A stretch of DNA of 11,608 nt, from contig CAYLOP010000099.1 of NCBI GenBank assembly GCA_964385305.1, forward strand, positions 1 to 11,608, in the 5' to 3' direction. Numbering within the stretch: the first letter of the stretch is position 1; each line of letters starts with the position of its first letter. Below are positions 1 through 6,851 of this stretch, one piece after another. The notes under the pieces are model-generated. The model did no database searches. It saw only the letters and a program-made list of their open reading frames with translations, and was not told the origin of the DNA. Both the position numbers and the translations under genes were made by a program. This DNA is from CAYLOP01 sp964385305. Its GTDB lineage: Bacteria > Chloroflexota > Anaerolineae > Anaerolineales > E44-bin32.

Positions 1-1910
1 ATTATGTCTTTGATAGCCGCCTCAAGAAACGGGGGAACTCTTGATTTGTCCGCCCCTGCTGCTCGAAGTTTTTCAATCAACGCAATGGTGTAGCCAGTCT
101 TATCTGCCCTTATCCTTGAGGCAATTTCATCTTCGAATCCTACTACACCTTCCTTGCTAGTCAGACTAACGTTTCGTTCGGCAAGAATCTGTATGTATTC
201 TTGGGCGAACCCGTTCTTCACAAGAAACATTTCCAAATCTACGTCCTCTCCTGGCAGTGGTCGAACAAGCTCGTTGATTGCTTCATCTGTCAGTCCATGG
301 CTCTTAACCTGCTTGATAAATTTTTTCCCCTCGTCATCATTGTCAAAGACCATGATCCACGGAATTTCAAAAGCTCGTGCCAAGCCCACAAAAGCGCCTG
401 GTGATCCGTTGTTTTGAAAATCGATTACCGTAACCCCTACATTATCTAATGGCCTCTCCAACAATTCCGCAAAATAGCGAAGCAGTAGATAATCACTCGG
501 ACCCTCGCACAGAAGCCATGCACGCGCAAAGAGCACCTCCCCACGAATACGCTTTGCGTACGTATCGAGGTCGGCGAGGTCATTGTCGCTGAGATACAGT
601 TGAGATTCATTCCTAAGCCGCTTGAGTTCCGCATGAACCTCGCCTCGACCAGGATAGATTCTAAGTAAATCGCGGTATTCTTTTTCTTCCATCCTGCTGC
701 TCACAGAGAGCATTGATGTACCCGTGTGATAGGCAAACTTGGGTGCGTTGTCCGTACAAAATTTCAACAGTTCTGGTATTTCCGGTACTTTAGCAGTAAA
801 GAACTGCTTAACATAAAGGACTTTGGATAATGGGCCGTCTCGACGAAACATCCGAATCTGTGTAAATGGAATTTTCTGAACAAAATAGGGTGAGTGGCTT
901 GAGATAATCTTCTGACTTTCGACCTCGCCCAAATTTGCCGCAAGTGCGCGAGTCGCTTGGGGATGGAGATGTGCCTCTGGTTCCTCTAAAGCCAGGATAG
1001 CCTCTGTTTCTGGCTGAAAAGTCGGTTTGAGAAGCACATCGACGTATGCTTGGAAAAGAAAGAGAACGGCCAAACTCTGCATGCCCTGCCCGTGGTGCGA
1101 GAGAGGAAAGTCAATCTCACTTCCACGGGGTTTGATAACCACCTCTGATTTCGACATTAACTCCCACGGCTTAAGCGGCAATGCTTGTATGGAAGTTTTT
1201 GGGCCAACTCCCATCTCCATAATTTCTTGAACCTTGTTTAAAGTATCCCTTACCTGTATAAGTCTTGAATCTGCATTCAGCAAAGCCTCATTCAACTTTG
1301 TTAACTCGCTGCTTAAAGTCATTCTTTGCTTTTCGCTTATTTTTAAGTCACGGAGAATCCGCCCCCAAAACTGTGACCGCGGAGAGAACTCATTCTCAGA
1401 ATCACGGAGAGAGGACAAGTAAAAAGAACGAATATAAGAAAGAAATTTCCCTAGGTTACCAGGGTTTGCACCTCTTCCCCCCAACGGTTGTTTATCCAAT
1501 GTGAGAAATTCCCATTTTGTGACCATCTCTTTGGCAATTTCATCGTATTTGCTCGATAGCCGTAATCCTATGGAATCCAAATCCTTCACAGGATCGGTTT
1601 GTATGATATCAGTAAGAGCTTGAACCAAAGAATCGGGCCACTCATCGGGTTCATCCTCTCGAAACCATAGCTCTATGATAATACCTTCACTCGTCTGAGG
1701 TGAGTCGCCGAGGTTGACCATATGGTAGTCATACTCATCGAAGGGTGTTCTTCGACCTGCCGCGCTCCAAGGCAATGCAATTCTCAACGCTTCAAGAAGG
1801 GCTGTCTTGCCAGAGTTATTTTCACCGACCAGGACGGTGGTATCAGTTACAGGAATGGCTACGTCCACCAGACAGCGAAAATTCTTGACAATAATCTCTC
1901 TAAGCTTCAT
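1..1910 (-). CDS. OLD-family ATP-dependent nuclease (AAA ATPase + TOPRIM), partial, C-terminus off the left edge
   Basis: This open frame starts at ATG 1910 and runs through the left edge without a stop, giving at least 636 residues. The N-terminus is an SMC/Rad50-like ABC ATPase. Walker A GENNSGKT is at residues 29-36, a signature-like LSHHGQG at 270-276, and Walker B ILALEEPEAHLHP at about 305-317. A TOPRIM nuclease domain follows, with CEGPSD (E469) and VFDNDDEG (D523, D525) as the expected acidic metal ligands. This order defines OLD (overcoming lysogenization defect) nucleases, which couple ATP binding to DNA cleavage; many act in phage defence. GGAG lies 8 nt before the ATG, and a TATAAT box lies about 40 bp upstream. 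In class 2 OLD systems and Gabija a UvrD-like helicase gene follows; here that position is off-window, so the class is open. The family call is firm, the exact system is not. Confidence 0.9.
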   Translation of the reverse strand, partial: MKLREIIVKNFRCLVDVAIPVTDTTVLVGENNSGKTALLEALRIALPWSAAGRRTPFDEYDYHMVNLGDSPQTSEGIIIELWFREDEPDEWPDSLVQALTDIIQTDPVKDLDSIGLRLSSKYDEIAKEMVTKWEFLTLDKQPLGGRGANPGNLGKFLSYIRSFYLSSLRDSENEFSPRSQFWGRILRDLKISEKQRMTLSSELTKLNEALLNADSRLIQVRDTLNKVQEIMEMGVGPKTSIQALPLKPWELMSKSEVVIKPRGSEIDFPLSHHGQGMQSLAVLFLFQAYVDVLLKPTFQPETEAILALEEPEAHLHPQATRALAANLGEVESQKIISSHSPYFVQKIPFTQIRMFRRDGPLSKVLYVKQFFTAKVPEIPELLKFCTDNAPKFAYHTGTSMLSVSSRMEEKEYRDLLRIYPGRGEVHAELKRLRNESQLYLSDNDLADLDTYAKRIRGEVLFARAWLLCEGPSDYLLLRYFAELLERPLDNVGVTVIDFQNNGSPGAFVGLARAFEIPWIMVFDNDDEGKKFIKQVKSHGLTDEAINELVRPLPGEDVDLEMFLVKNGFAQEYIQILAERNVSLTSKEGVVGFEDEIASRIRADKTGYTIALIEKLRAAGADKSRVPPFLEAAIKDI

Positions 1911-1951
1911 TCAACATTCTCCATTCTCGAAGAGTACTTCAATTTCCCTAG

Positions 1952-1957
1952 ATTATA
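1952..1957 (-). promoter_or_regulatory. Candidate -10 box for the OLD nuclease gene
   Basis: The minus strand reads TATAAT here, a perfect sigma-70 -10 hexamer, about 42 bp upstream of the nuclease ATG in an AT-rich stretch. No good -35 hexamer is present at 16-18 bp spacing, so this is a weak, inferred promoter. Confidence 0.3.
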
Positions 1958-1990
1958 TGGAACGCAATTTTCATATAACAGGGTGGCGGG

Positions 1991-2061
1991 TAAGCGAATT
2001 CGCTGGAGGGAAAGCTTACTCTCACTCCTGCGAACTGGATAAGCGAATTTGGTGGAGCGAA
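1991..2061. repeat. Imperfect 22-bp direct repeat, 49-bp period, in the livF-OLD gap
   Basis: The two copies are at 1991-2012 and 2040-2061 and match at 19 of 22 positions (both begin TAAGCGAATT and share TGGAG). Copy 1 also contains the 12-nt perfect palindrome AGCGAATTCGCT (1993-2004). The repeat occupies the 206 bp between the livF stop and the OLD nuclease start. It may be debris of a short interspersed repeat or an operator pair; the sequence does not decide. Confidence 0.55.
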
Positions 2062-2116
2062 CCGGAGTTGCCAAGCTGCGGTTGTATGAAGTTTTGGTCG
2101 GCATTTTCTGTAGCAT

Positions 2117-2818
2117 CTAAAGAAAGAGGGCCTTTAATTTTTGTTTGTCCTTTTTAAGATCTGCAGGCTGGCCAGCAAAGGCGACTTTCCCCAGCCTAAC
2201 CGAGTAGACCCTGTGGCAGATATCCAGGACTTCGCGCACCTTTTGCTCTACGATCAGTAGGGCAACCCCCGTGTTGTGGTTGATTTGGGATATCTTTTCA
2301 AATACATCTTTGACCAGACCTGGGGAAAGACCGAGGGAGGGCTCGTCGAGCATGAGCAGTTTTGGCTTTGGGATCAATGCCCGAGCCAAGGCCAGCATCT
2401 GCTGTTCACCGCCACTCAATTTCCCTGCCTGCTGACGTGCTCGGTCTTTCAGAATAGGAAATATCTCAAAAATCTTGCCAATCCGCCCCTCCAGCTCCTC
2501 GGGAGAAAGTTGAAAACCCCCTATCTCGAGGTTCTCCATCACCGTGAGTTCGTCAAAGACTCGGTTCCCTTGAGGTGCGAAGGCCATTCCACGCGCAACG
2601 TTTTGCGAAGGCGTCGCGCCATTGATCAAAGTGCCATCGAAGCGGATCTCTCCCTTCCAGACCGGGATCAGACCACACACCGCCCTCAACAGGGTGGATT
2701 TCCCCGCCCCATTTGGCCCAATAAGAGCAACGATCTCTCCTTTCTGCACCTTTAAGGACAGGCCGAAGAGCACCTGCTTCTTCCGGTATCCCGTTTCGAG
2801 TTCCCTGATCTCCAGCAT
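2117..2818 (-). CDS. livF: LivF, ATP-binding subunit of the branched-chain amino acid ABC importer
   Basis: LivF is one of two cytoplasmic ATPases that power uptake through LivHM. Counted from GTG 2821, Walker A GPNGAGKS is at residues 35-42, Q-loop Q84, signature LSGGEQ at 135-140 and Walker B LLMLDE at 155-160. The usual H-loop histidine is replaced by Gln in VEQ (193), which is normal for LivF and separates it from LivG. About 233 residues is the standard length. Two adjacent in-frame starts exist: GTG 2821 and ATG 2818. I prefer ATG 2818, because AAGG then lies 7 nt upstream. It begins 12 nt after the livG stop and is the last gene of the liv cluster; the TAG stop is at 2117-2119, with no clear intrinsic terminator after it. 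Confidence 0.95.
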   Translation of the reverse strand: MLEIRELETGYRKKQVLFGLSLKVQKGEIVALIGPNGAGKSTLLRAVCGLIPVWKGEIRFDGTLINGATPSQNVARGMAFAPQGNRVFDELTVMENLEIGGFQLSPEELEGRIGKIFEIFPILKDRARQQAGKLSGGEQQMLALARALIPKPKLLMLDEPSLGLSPGLVKDVFEKISQINHNTGVALLIVEQKVREVLDICHRVYSVRLGKVAFAGQPADLKKDKQKLKALFL

Positions 2819-2830
2819 CACAAAGCCTTT

Positions 2831-3589
2831 TCAGTCGAGATACGCCTTGATAACCTTCGGATCGTTCCGAACTTCCTCCAGTGTACCCTCACTGACCTTC
2901 GCGCCTGCATCCATGAAGATCACCCGATCACAGACCTGCATCACCGCATCTAAGTTGTGCTCGATGAGGATCACCGACTTCCCCTGCCTGGGAAGATCCC
3001 GAATAGTCGAAAGCATCTTCTCGATCATCTCCGGGGCGATCCCGGCCACGGGTTCATCCAGAAGGAACAGATCCGCCCCCGTCGCCAGGCAGCACATCAG
3101 AGTCAACAGCTTCTGCTGGCCGTAGGAAAGATCTTCGGCAGGATCATCCATCTTTTCCGCAAGACCCGCCTCGTCCAGGAGCGACTCCGCGATCTTTAGG
3201 TTCTTAGTCTCCTGCCTTCTACTCTGTCTTCCATGGAAGAACACCTCGGACAGACGTTCACCGGGCTGATCTTTGAATGAGAGCAGCACGTTTTCCAACA
3301 CACTCAATCGACGGATCAATCGCAGGTTCTGGAACGTCCGGGCAACGCCCACCCCCGTGATCCTATGGGGTGGAAGCCGAAGAAGATCCACCCCGCGAAA
3401 GCTTACTCTTCCACGGTCGGGAGCAATGAATCCAGTGAGCACATTAAAGAGCGTCGTCTTACCCGCCCCGTTAGGCCCGATGAGACCGATGATCTTCCCC
3501 TCTTGCACTAAGCAGGAGAAACCCGTTAGAGCCCGGACGCCATCAAAATTTTTCTCAAGCCCTTCTATATTGAGCCAGTCTGAGCTCAT
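2831..3589 (-). CDS. livG: LivG, ATP-binding subunit of the branched-chain amino acid ABC importer
   Basis: This 252-residue ABC ATPase pairs with LivF on the inner face of LivHM. Walker A GPNGAGKT is at 38-45, Q-loop ARTFQN with Q87, signature LSYGQQ at 154-159, Walker B LFLLDEP at 174-180 and the catalytic H-loop IEHN with H211. The TFQN motif, the insertion between the Q-loop and the signature (about 105-150), and the ending PKVIKAYLD are typical of LivG (usually about 255 residues). The ATG overlaps the livM stop as ATGA (3586-3589), a sign of translational coupling. No odd features. Confidence 0.96.
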   Translation of the reverse strand: MSSDWLNIEGLEKNFDGVRALTGFSCLVQEGKIIGLIGPNGAGKTTLFNVLTGFIAPDRGRVSFRGVDLLRLPPHRITGVGVARTFQNLRLIRRLSVLENVLLSFKDQPGERLSEVFFHGRQSRRQETKNLKIAESLLDEAGLAEKMDDPAEDLSYGQQKLLTLMCCLATGADLFLLDEPVAGIAPEMIEKMLSTIRDLPRQGKSVILIEHNLDAVMQVCDRVIFMDAGAKVSEGTLEEVRNDPKVIKAYLD

Positions 3590-4473
3590 CTCTCGGCCTC
3601 CACCTTCTGAAAAGAGAACTCACCCACAAAGCCTTGCGGACTAAACATCATGAACGCTACCAAGAGACTGCCGTAAAGTATCTGTCGAATATTTGCTGCC
3701 ACTGAACTGGGTAATCCGAGAAACCGGAGAAGCTCAGGCAACGTCACCAGAACAACTGCCCCGATGATCGGACCCCATAGGCTGCCTGCGCCTCCTATGA
3801 TTACTATGGAAATGATAAAGATTGACTCCATTACTGTAAAGCTTGTAGGATCGATAAAGCTGATATAATAGGCGTACATTGAACCTGCTACTGCAGCCAT
3901 CCCTGCGCCGAGCATAAAAATCAGCACTTTGTATCTGGCCACGTTTTTGCCTGCTGCCTGGACGAAAACCTCGTCCTCACGGATTGCCTTCAACACCCGC
4001 CCGAAGGGGGACCGGACGATCCTGCGAACTGTCCAGAGCGTGAGAGCACAGAAGCACGCAATTAAGAAGAGGAATTCGAGATGGGAGGAGATCTTCCAAC
4101 CGAAGATCACTGGTTGCGGAATGCCGGGAAGCCCCATCGGGCCGCCAGTGAAGGAGACCCAATTGTTCAGCACGCTAAAGGTGATGACCTGGAAGGCGAA
4201 GGTAGCGATCACGAAGTAGTCATCCCGGATGCGCAGAGAGGGCACCCCTACAAGCGCCCCGAGCAGGCTGGAGAGGAGAATTGCACAGACGATATTGGCG
4301 AGGAAGGGGCTGTGCAGGTTCAAGGCCATGAGGGCCGCCACGTACGCACCGACCCCATAAAACGCCGCATGGGCGATGGAGATCAATCCGGTGTATCCCG
4401 CAATGAGATTAAGGGATACCGACAGGATGATGTAAATGCCTATCAGTATCAGAATATGCAGCAGATATTCCAT
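3586..4473 (-). CDS. livM: LivM, inner-membrane permease of the branched-chain amino acid ABC importer
   Basis: This 295-residue hydrophobic permease forms the channel together with LivH. Family hallmarks are the N-terminal NLIAGYTGLISIAHAAFYGVG stretch at about 22-42, SLRIRDDYFVIATFAF at about 79-94, TGGPMGLPGI at about 109-118 and, near the C-terminus, IIGGAGSLWGPIIGA. The cytoplasmic loop around RSPFGRVLKAIREDEVFVQAAG is the ATPase-contacting EAA-like region. It starts 12 nt after the livH stop and overlaps livG by 4 nt. The upstream Shine-Dalgarno is weak (GAG only), so translation probably depends on coupling to livH. Confidence 0.95.
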   Translation of the reverse strand: MEYLLHILILIGIYIILSVSLNLIAGYTGLISIAHAAFYGVGAYVAALMALNLHSPFLANIVCAILLSSLLGALVGVPSLRIRDDYFVIATFAFQVITFSVLNNWVSFTGGPMGLPGIPQPVIFGWKISSHLEFLFLIACFCALTLWTVRRIVRSPFGRVLKAIREDEVFVQAAGKNVARYKVLIFMLGAGMAAVAGSMYAYYISFIDPTSFTVMESIFIISIVIIGGAGSLWGPIIGAVVLVTLPELLRFLGLPSSVAANIRQILYGSLLVAFMMFSPQGFVGEFSFQKVEAER

Positions 4474-4485
4474 AGGTTTCTCGAG

Positions 4486-5364
4486 TTACACTGTAGCTTT
4501 CTTTACTTTCTTGCCCAAAAAGCCTTCTGGTCTAAAGAGCAAAAAGACCGCCAGGATAACGAACGCGATGGCATCCTGCCACTTGGAACTGATGTACCAC
4601 ACCCCCAGATGTTGAGCCATGCCCAAGAGTATCGCACCGAGGGCTACCCCCGGAATGCTTCCCACGCCGCCGATGATGACCGCCACCACACCCATCATAA
4701 GCGCGTTCATACCTATGGTTGGGGTCATATCTACATCAAGGGCTACGAGAATACCAGCTACCCCGGCTAGCGCCGAGCCCACGGCAAAGGTCCAGAGGAT
4801 CACCCGGTCGCTGTTTATTCCCGAAACACTGGCCAACTCCGGATCGTTGGCCACTGCACGCATTGCCTTGCCTATCTTGGTCTTCTTCAGGAGAAGCGCT
4901 ACTACGACCACCAAAACTGCGCTCACGCAGATAATAAGGATCTGAATAGGTGTGATTCGGGCTCCGAACAAGTTAAGCCCTTCTTTTACGATCCCGGAGC
5001 GGATGGTCTTGGCATCGTCTCCAAAGACCGCGGAAATGACGTTCTGTAGGACTATGTAGATGCCAAGGGAAGCTAAGAGGAGGATGAGGGAAGAGGCGCC
5101 TTTATGCCGGAGGGGACGATAAATGGAGGACTCCATCAGACAGCCGAGAAAAGTGCTTAGAGCAATAGCAAGTGCAATCGAAAAAAAAAGAGGCAGACCC
5201 AGCCACACTTTGAATAGGAAGGTAAAGTAAGCGCCGGCAGTGAAAACAATCCCGTGGGCGAAGTGAAAAAAGCGGGTTGTAGAATAAGCTAGACCAAACC
5301 CTAACGCGACAAGTGTGTAGATAGCACCAGCGATGATTCCATTTGCAATTATTTGCAGTAACAC
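4486..5364 (-). CDS. livH: LivH, inner-membrane permease of the branched-chain amino acid ABC importer
   Basis: This 292-residue permease is the second channel subunit. It shows the LivH pattern: an N-terminal helix with NGIIAGAIYTLVALGFGL, FFHFAHGIVFTAGAY, the loop TKIGKAMRAVANDPELASVSGIN that contacts the ATPase, and VIIGGVGSIPGVALGAILLG near the end. The frame opens at GTG 5364. An in-frame TGA six codons upstream excludes an earlier start, and GGCGGGAA just upstream acts as a mediocre ribosome binding site. It is the first gene of the tight livHMGF cluster and lies 315 bp beyond livK, so it may have its own promoter. Confidence 0.95.
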   Translation of the reverse strand: MLLQIIANGIIAGAIYTLVALGFGLAYSTTRFFHFAHGIVFTAGAYFTFLFKVWLGLPLFFSIALAIALSTFLGCLMESSIYRPLRHKGASSLILLLASLGIYIVLQNVISAVFGDDAKTIRSGIVKEGLNLFGARITPIQILIICVSAVLVVVVALLLKKTKIGKAMRAVANDPELASVSGINSDRVILWTFAVGSALAGVAGILVALDVDMTPTIGMNALMMGVVAVIIGGVGSIPGVALGAILLGMAQHLGVWYISSKWQDAIAFVILAVFLLFRPEGFLGKKVKKATV

Positions 5365-5415
5365 AGAGTTCCCGCCTTTTCAGTTCACACTCTCGCTGGT
5401 TAACGACAGGGCAAT

Positions 5416-5443
5416 ATAATACACACTACACATCTTTGCCGAA
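5416..5443 (-). promoter_or_regulatory. Candidate sigma-70-like promoter for livHMGF
   Basis: On the minus strand TTCGGC (5443-5438) and TATTAT (5421-5416) are separated by 16 bp, about 50 bp upstream of the livH GTG. The -10 matches consensus at 5 of 6, the -35 only at 3 of 6. It would explain independent expression of livHMGF after the long livK-livH gap. Inference only. Confidence 0.3.
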
Positions 5444-5570
5444 CTCAGCGTCTATAAACGTTGCCCGTTCAGAACTCACTTTCAAAAAAAAATAGTAAGA
5501 CTGCTCTGACTATCTCAGCTAGATCTGTGTTGTGTCCTACCTCCTAATCCTCAATGTAAGAATTCCAGAA

Positions 5571-5612
5571 GGAAACATGTATATTGCGCGAATGAACGCA
5601 CGGCATGTTTCC
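5571..5612. repeat. Inverted repeat GGAAACATG / CATGTTTCC in the livK-livH gap
   Basis: The arms at 5571-5579 and 5604-5612 are perfect 9-bp complements around a 24-nt spacer; AAGG/CCCTT flanks extend the symmetry imperfectly. It has no U-tract, so it is not a typical intrinsic terminator. It could be a regulator binding site or a 3' stabilising stem for the livK transcript. Confidence 0.45.
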
Positions 5613-5679
5613 CTTATATCCTTTCTGTTCTGAAAATACAGTCAATTATCTCTTGACCATTAAATCAGTGACCATTTAC

Positions 5680-6825
5680 TCACTTAAGGAGCACGAACCT
5701 GCCCTGTCGAACCACATACAGAACTAAATTCTTGTTCCTGTTATCACCGTTTTCTTCAAACTGGATTTCCCCCGTGACTCCCTTTACAACAAAGCCTGAA
5801 GTTCGTATGGTTGCAACAATCTCTTCACGAGCCAGTTTGTCCAACCGCCGAAGAGCCTCGACAACTACTTGCGCAGCATCGTAACCTAACGGGGCAAAGC
5901 TGACAACTTTGCCGTATTTGCTTTCGTATTTCCTGAAGAACTCCTCAGTCTTAGGTGAAAAACCCCGATCAGGCGCAATGAAACTGACTATTGTACCCTC
6001 TGCGGCGTTCCCAGCCTGTTCAACAAAGGCGCTGCCATAACAGCCATCGCCAGACAGAACGGTTGCATTCAGACCTAGCTCTTTCATTTGTCGGACGAAG
6101 GGAGCACCCATATCATAAGTTGCCCCCAGCACAACATACTTTGGTTTTTGCACCCTCACCTTCGTGATCAGTGTCCTGAAATCACGAGCTTCCTTTTGTG
6201 CCCCCTCAAATGCTACAATAGTTCCACCACCGGCCTGAAAGGTAACCCGAAATGCCTTAGCGAACCCCAATCCATAGGCAGTCAAGTCACTTATCACTGC
6301 GACAGGGGCTTTCGGGTCTATTGAGAGAAGGTATTCTGCCAGAAAGGGAGCCTGATCATCATCGGTTGGTGGAACCCGAAACAAGTTGGTATATCCCTTG
6401 CTGGTAATTTCAGGATTTGTAGGTACGGGCATGACCACTGGCATACCTGAACGCGAGTATACGGAAGCCGCAGCGGACATACAACCACTTGTTAGATGGC
6501 CAACAACTGCCACAATCCTTGGGTCTTGACATACCCGAATAGCAACACTCACCGCCACCTTTGGGTCGCCTTGATCGTCAAACATCTCGAAACGGATAGA
6601 TCTGCCTCGTACCCCACCGGCCTCATTTGCCTCTTCAAAGGCCAATTGTGCCCCATTTGCCATATCCTTTCCGTTTTCCGCTAGGTCTCCTGTAAGCGAA
6701 CTGACAATTGCGACCACAACCTCGCTTTTCTTGCCCGTGCATTGCCACAATGAGGCTACTACGAGCACTCCGACAACAATGGCTATCGCCACGTGAAGAC
6801 TGACTGCCGTTTTTTTACCTTGCAT
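5680..6825 (-). CDS. livK: LivK-type substrate-binding protein of the branched-chain amino acid ABC importer
   Basis: This 381-residue periplasmic or lipid-anchored binding protein captures the substrate and delivers it to LivHM. A basic N-terminus (MQGKK) and a hydrophobic helix (about 7-27) form the signal. The SLWQC sequence puts a lone Cys at 29 where a lipobox Cys would be, but Trp-Gln before it is atypical. The mature part is a type I periplasmic fold (Peripla_BP_6): SSLTGDLAENGKDMANGAQLA, VVGHLTSGCMSAAASVYS, LFRVPPTDDDQAPFLAEYL and GYDAAQVVVEAL are typical. An excellent Shine-Dalgarno AAAGGAGG sits 6 nt before ATG 6825. It starts 26 nt after the radical SAM stop. The substrate may be Leu/Ile/Val, another amino acid, a short amide or urea; the sequence does not show which. 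Confidence 0.93.
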   Translation of the reverse strand: MQGKKTAVSLHVAIAIVVGVLVVASLWQCTGKKSEVVVAIVSSLTGDLAENGKDMANGAQLAFEEANEAGGVRGRSIRFEMFDDQGDPKVAVSVAIRVCQDPRIVAVVGHLTSGCMSAAASVYSRSGMPVVMPVPTNPEITSKGYTNLFRVPPTDDDQAPFLAEYLLSIDPKAPVAVISDLTAYGLGFAKAFRVTFQAGGGTIVAFEGAQKEARDFRTLITKVRVQKPKYVVLGATYDMGAPFVRQMKELGLNATVLSGDGCYGSAFVEQAGNAAEGTIVSFIAPDRGFSPKTEEFFRKYESKYGKVVSFAPLGYDAAQVVVEALRRLDKLAREEIVATIRTSGFVVKGVTGEIQFEENGDNRNKNLVLYVVRQGRFVLLK

Positions 6826-6851
6826 GTGACACCTCCTTTATTTGTAAAAAC

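Larger units (their letters stand above)
5365..5679. other. livK-livH intergenic region (315 bp), no gene
   Basis: No credible coding frame is present. It holds a possible livH promoter near 5416-5443, a run of nine A (nine T on the minus strand) at 5484-5492 without an adjacent stable hairpin, a perfect 9-bp inverted repeat at 5571-5612, and a direct repeat TGACCATT at 5654 and 5669 just after the livK stop. The length suggests transcript processing, attenuation or a separate promoter between the abundant binding protein and the membrane subunits, as is common in liv loci. Confidence 0.6.

Noticed and set aside
1907..2116. 69-codon minus-strand open frame between livF and the OLD gene
   Set aside because: Its codons are supplied by the 22-bp direct repeats. 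It has no family resemblance, and it would overlap the ribosome binding site of the OLD nuclease.
2276..3125. Two long plus-strand open frames (2276-2755 and 2622-3125)
   Set aside because: Both are antisense to livF and livG and lack start signals; they are shadows of conserved ATPase genes.
4081..4770. 229-codon plus-strand open frame
   Set aside because: It is antisense to livM and livH, whose families are certain. The product is rich in His, Asp and Arg without a domain, as expected for a shadow frame.
5484..5492. Run of nine T on the minus strand as an intrinsic terminator after livK
   Set aside because: There is no stable GC-rich hairpin immediately before it; the nearest stem is 4 bp and over 10 nt away.
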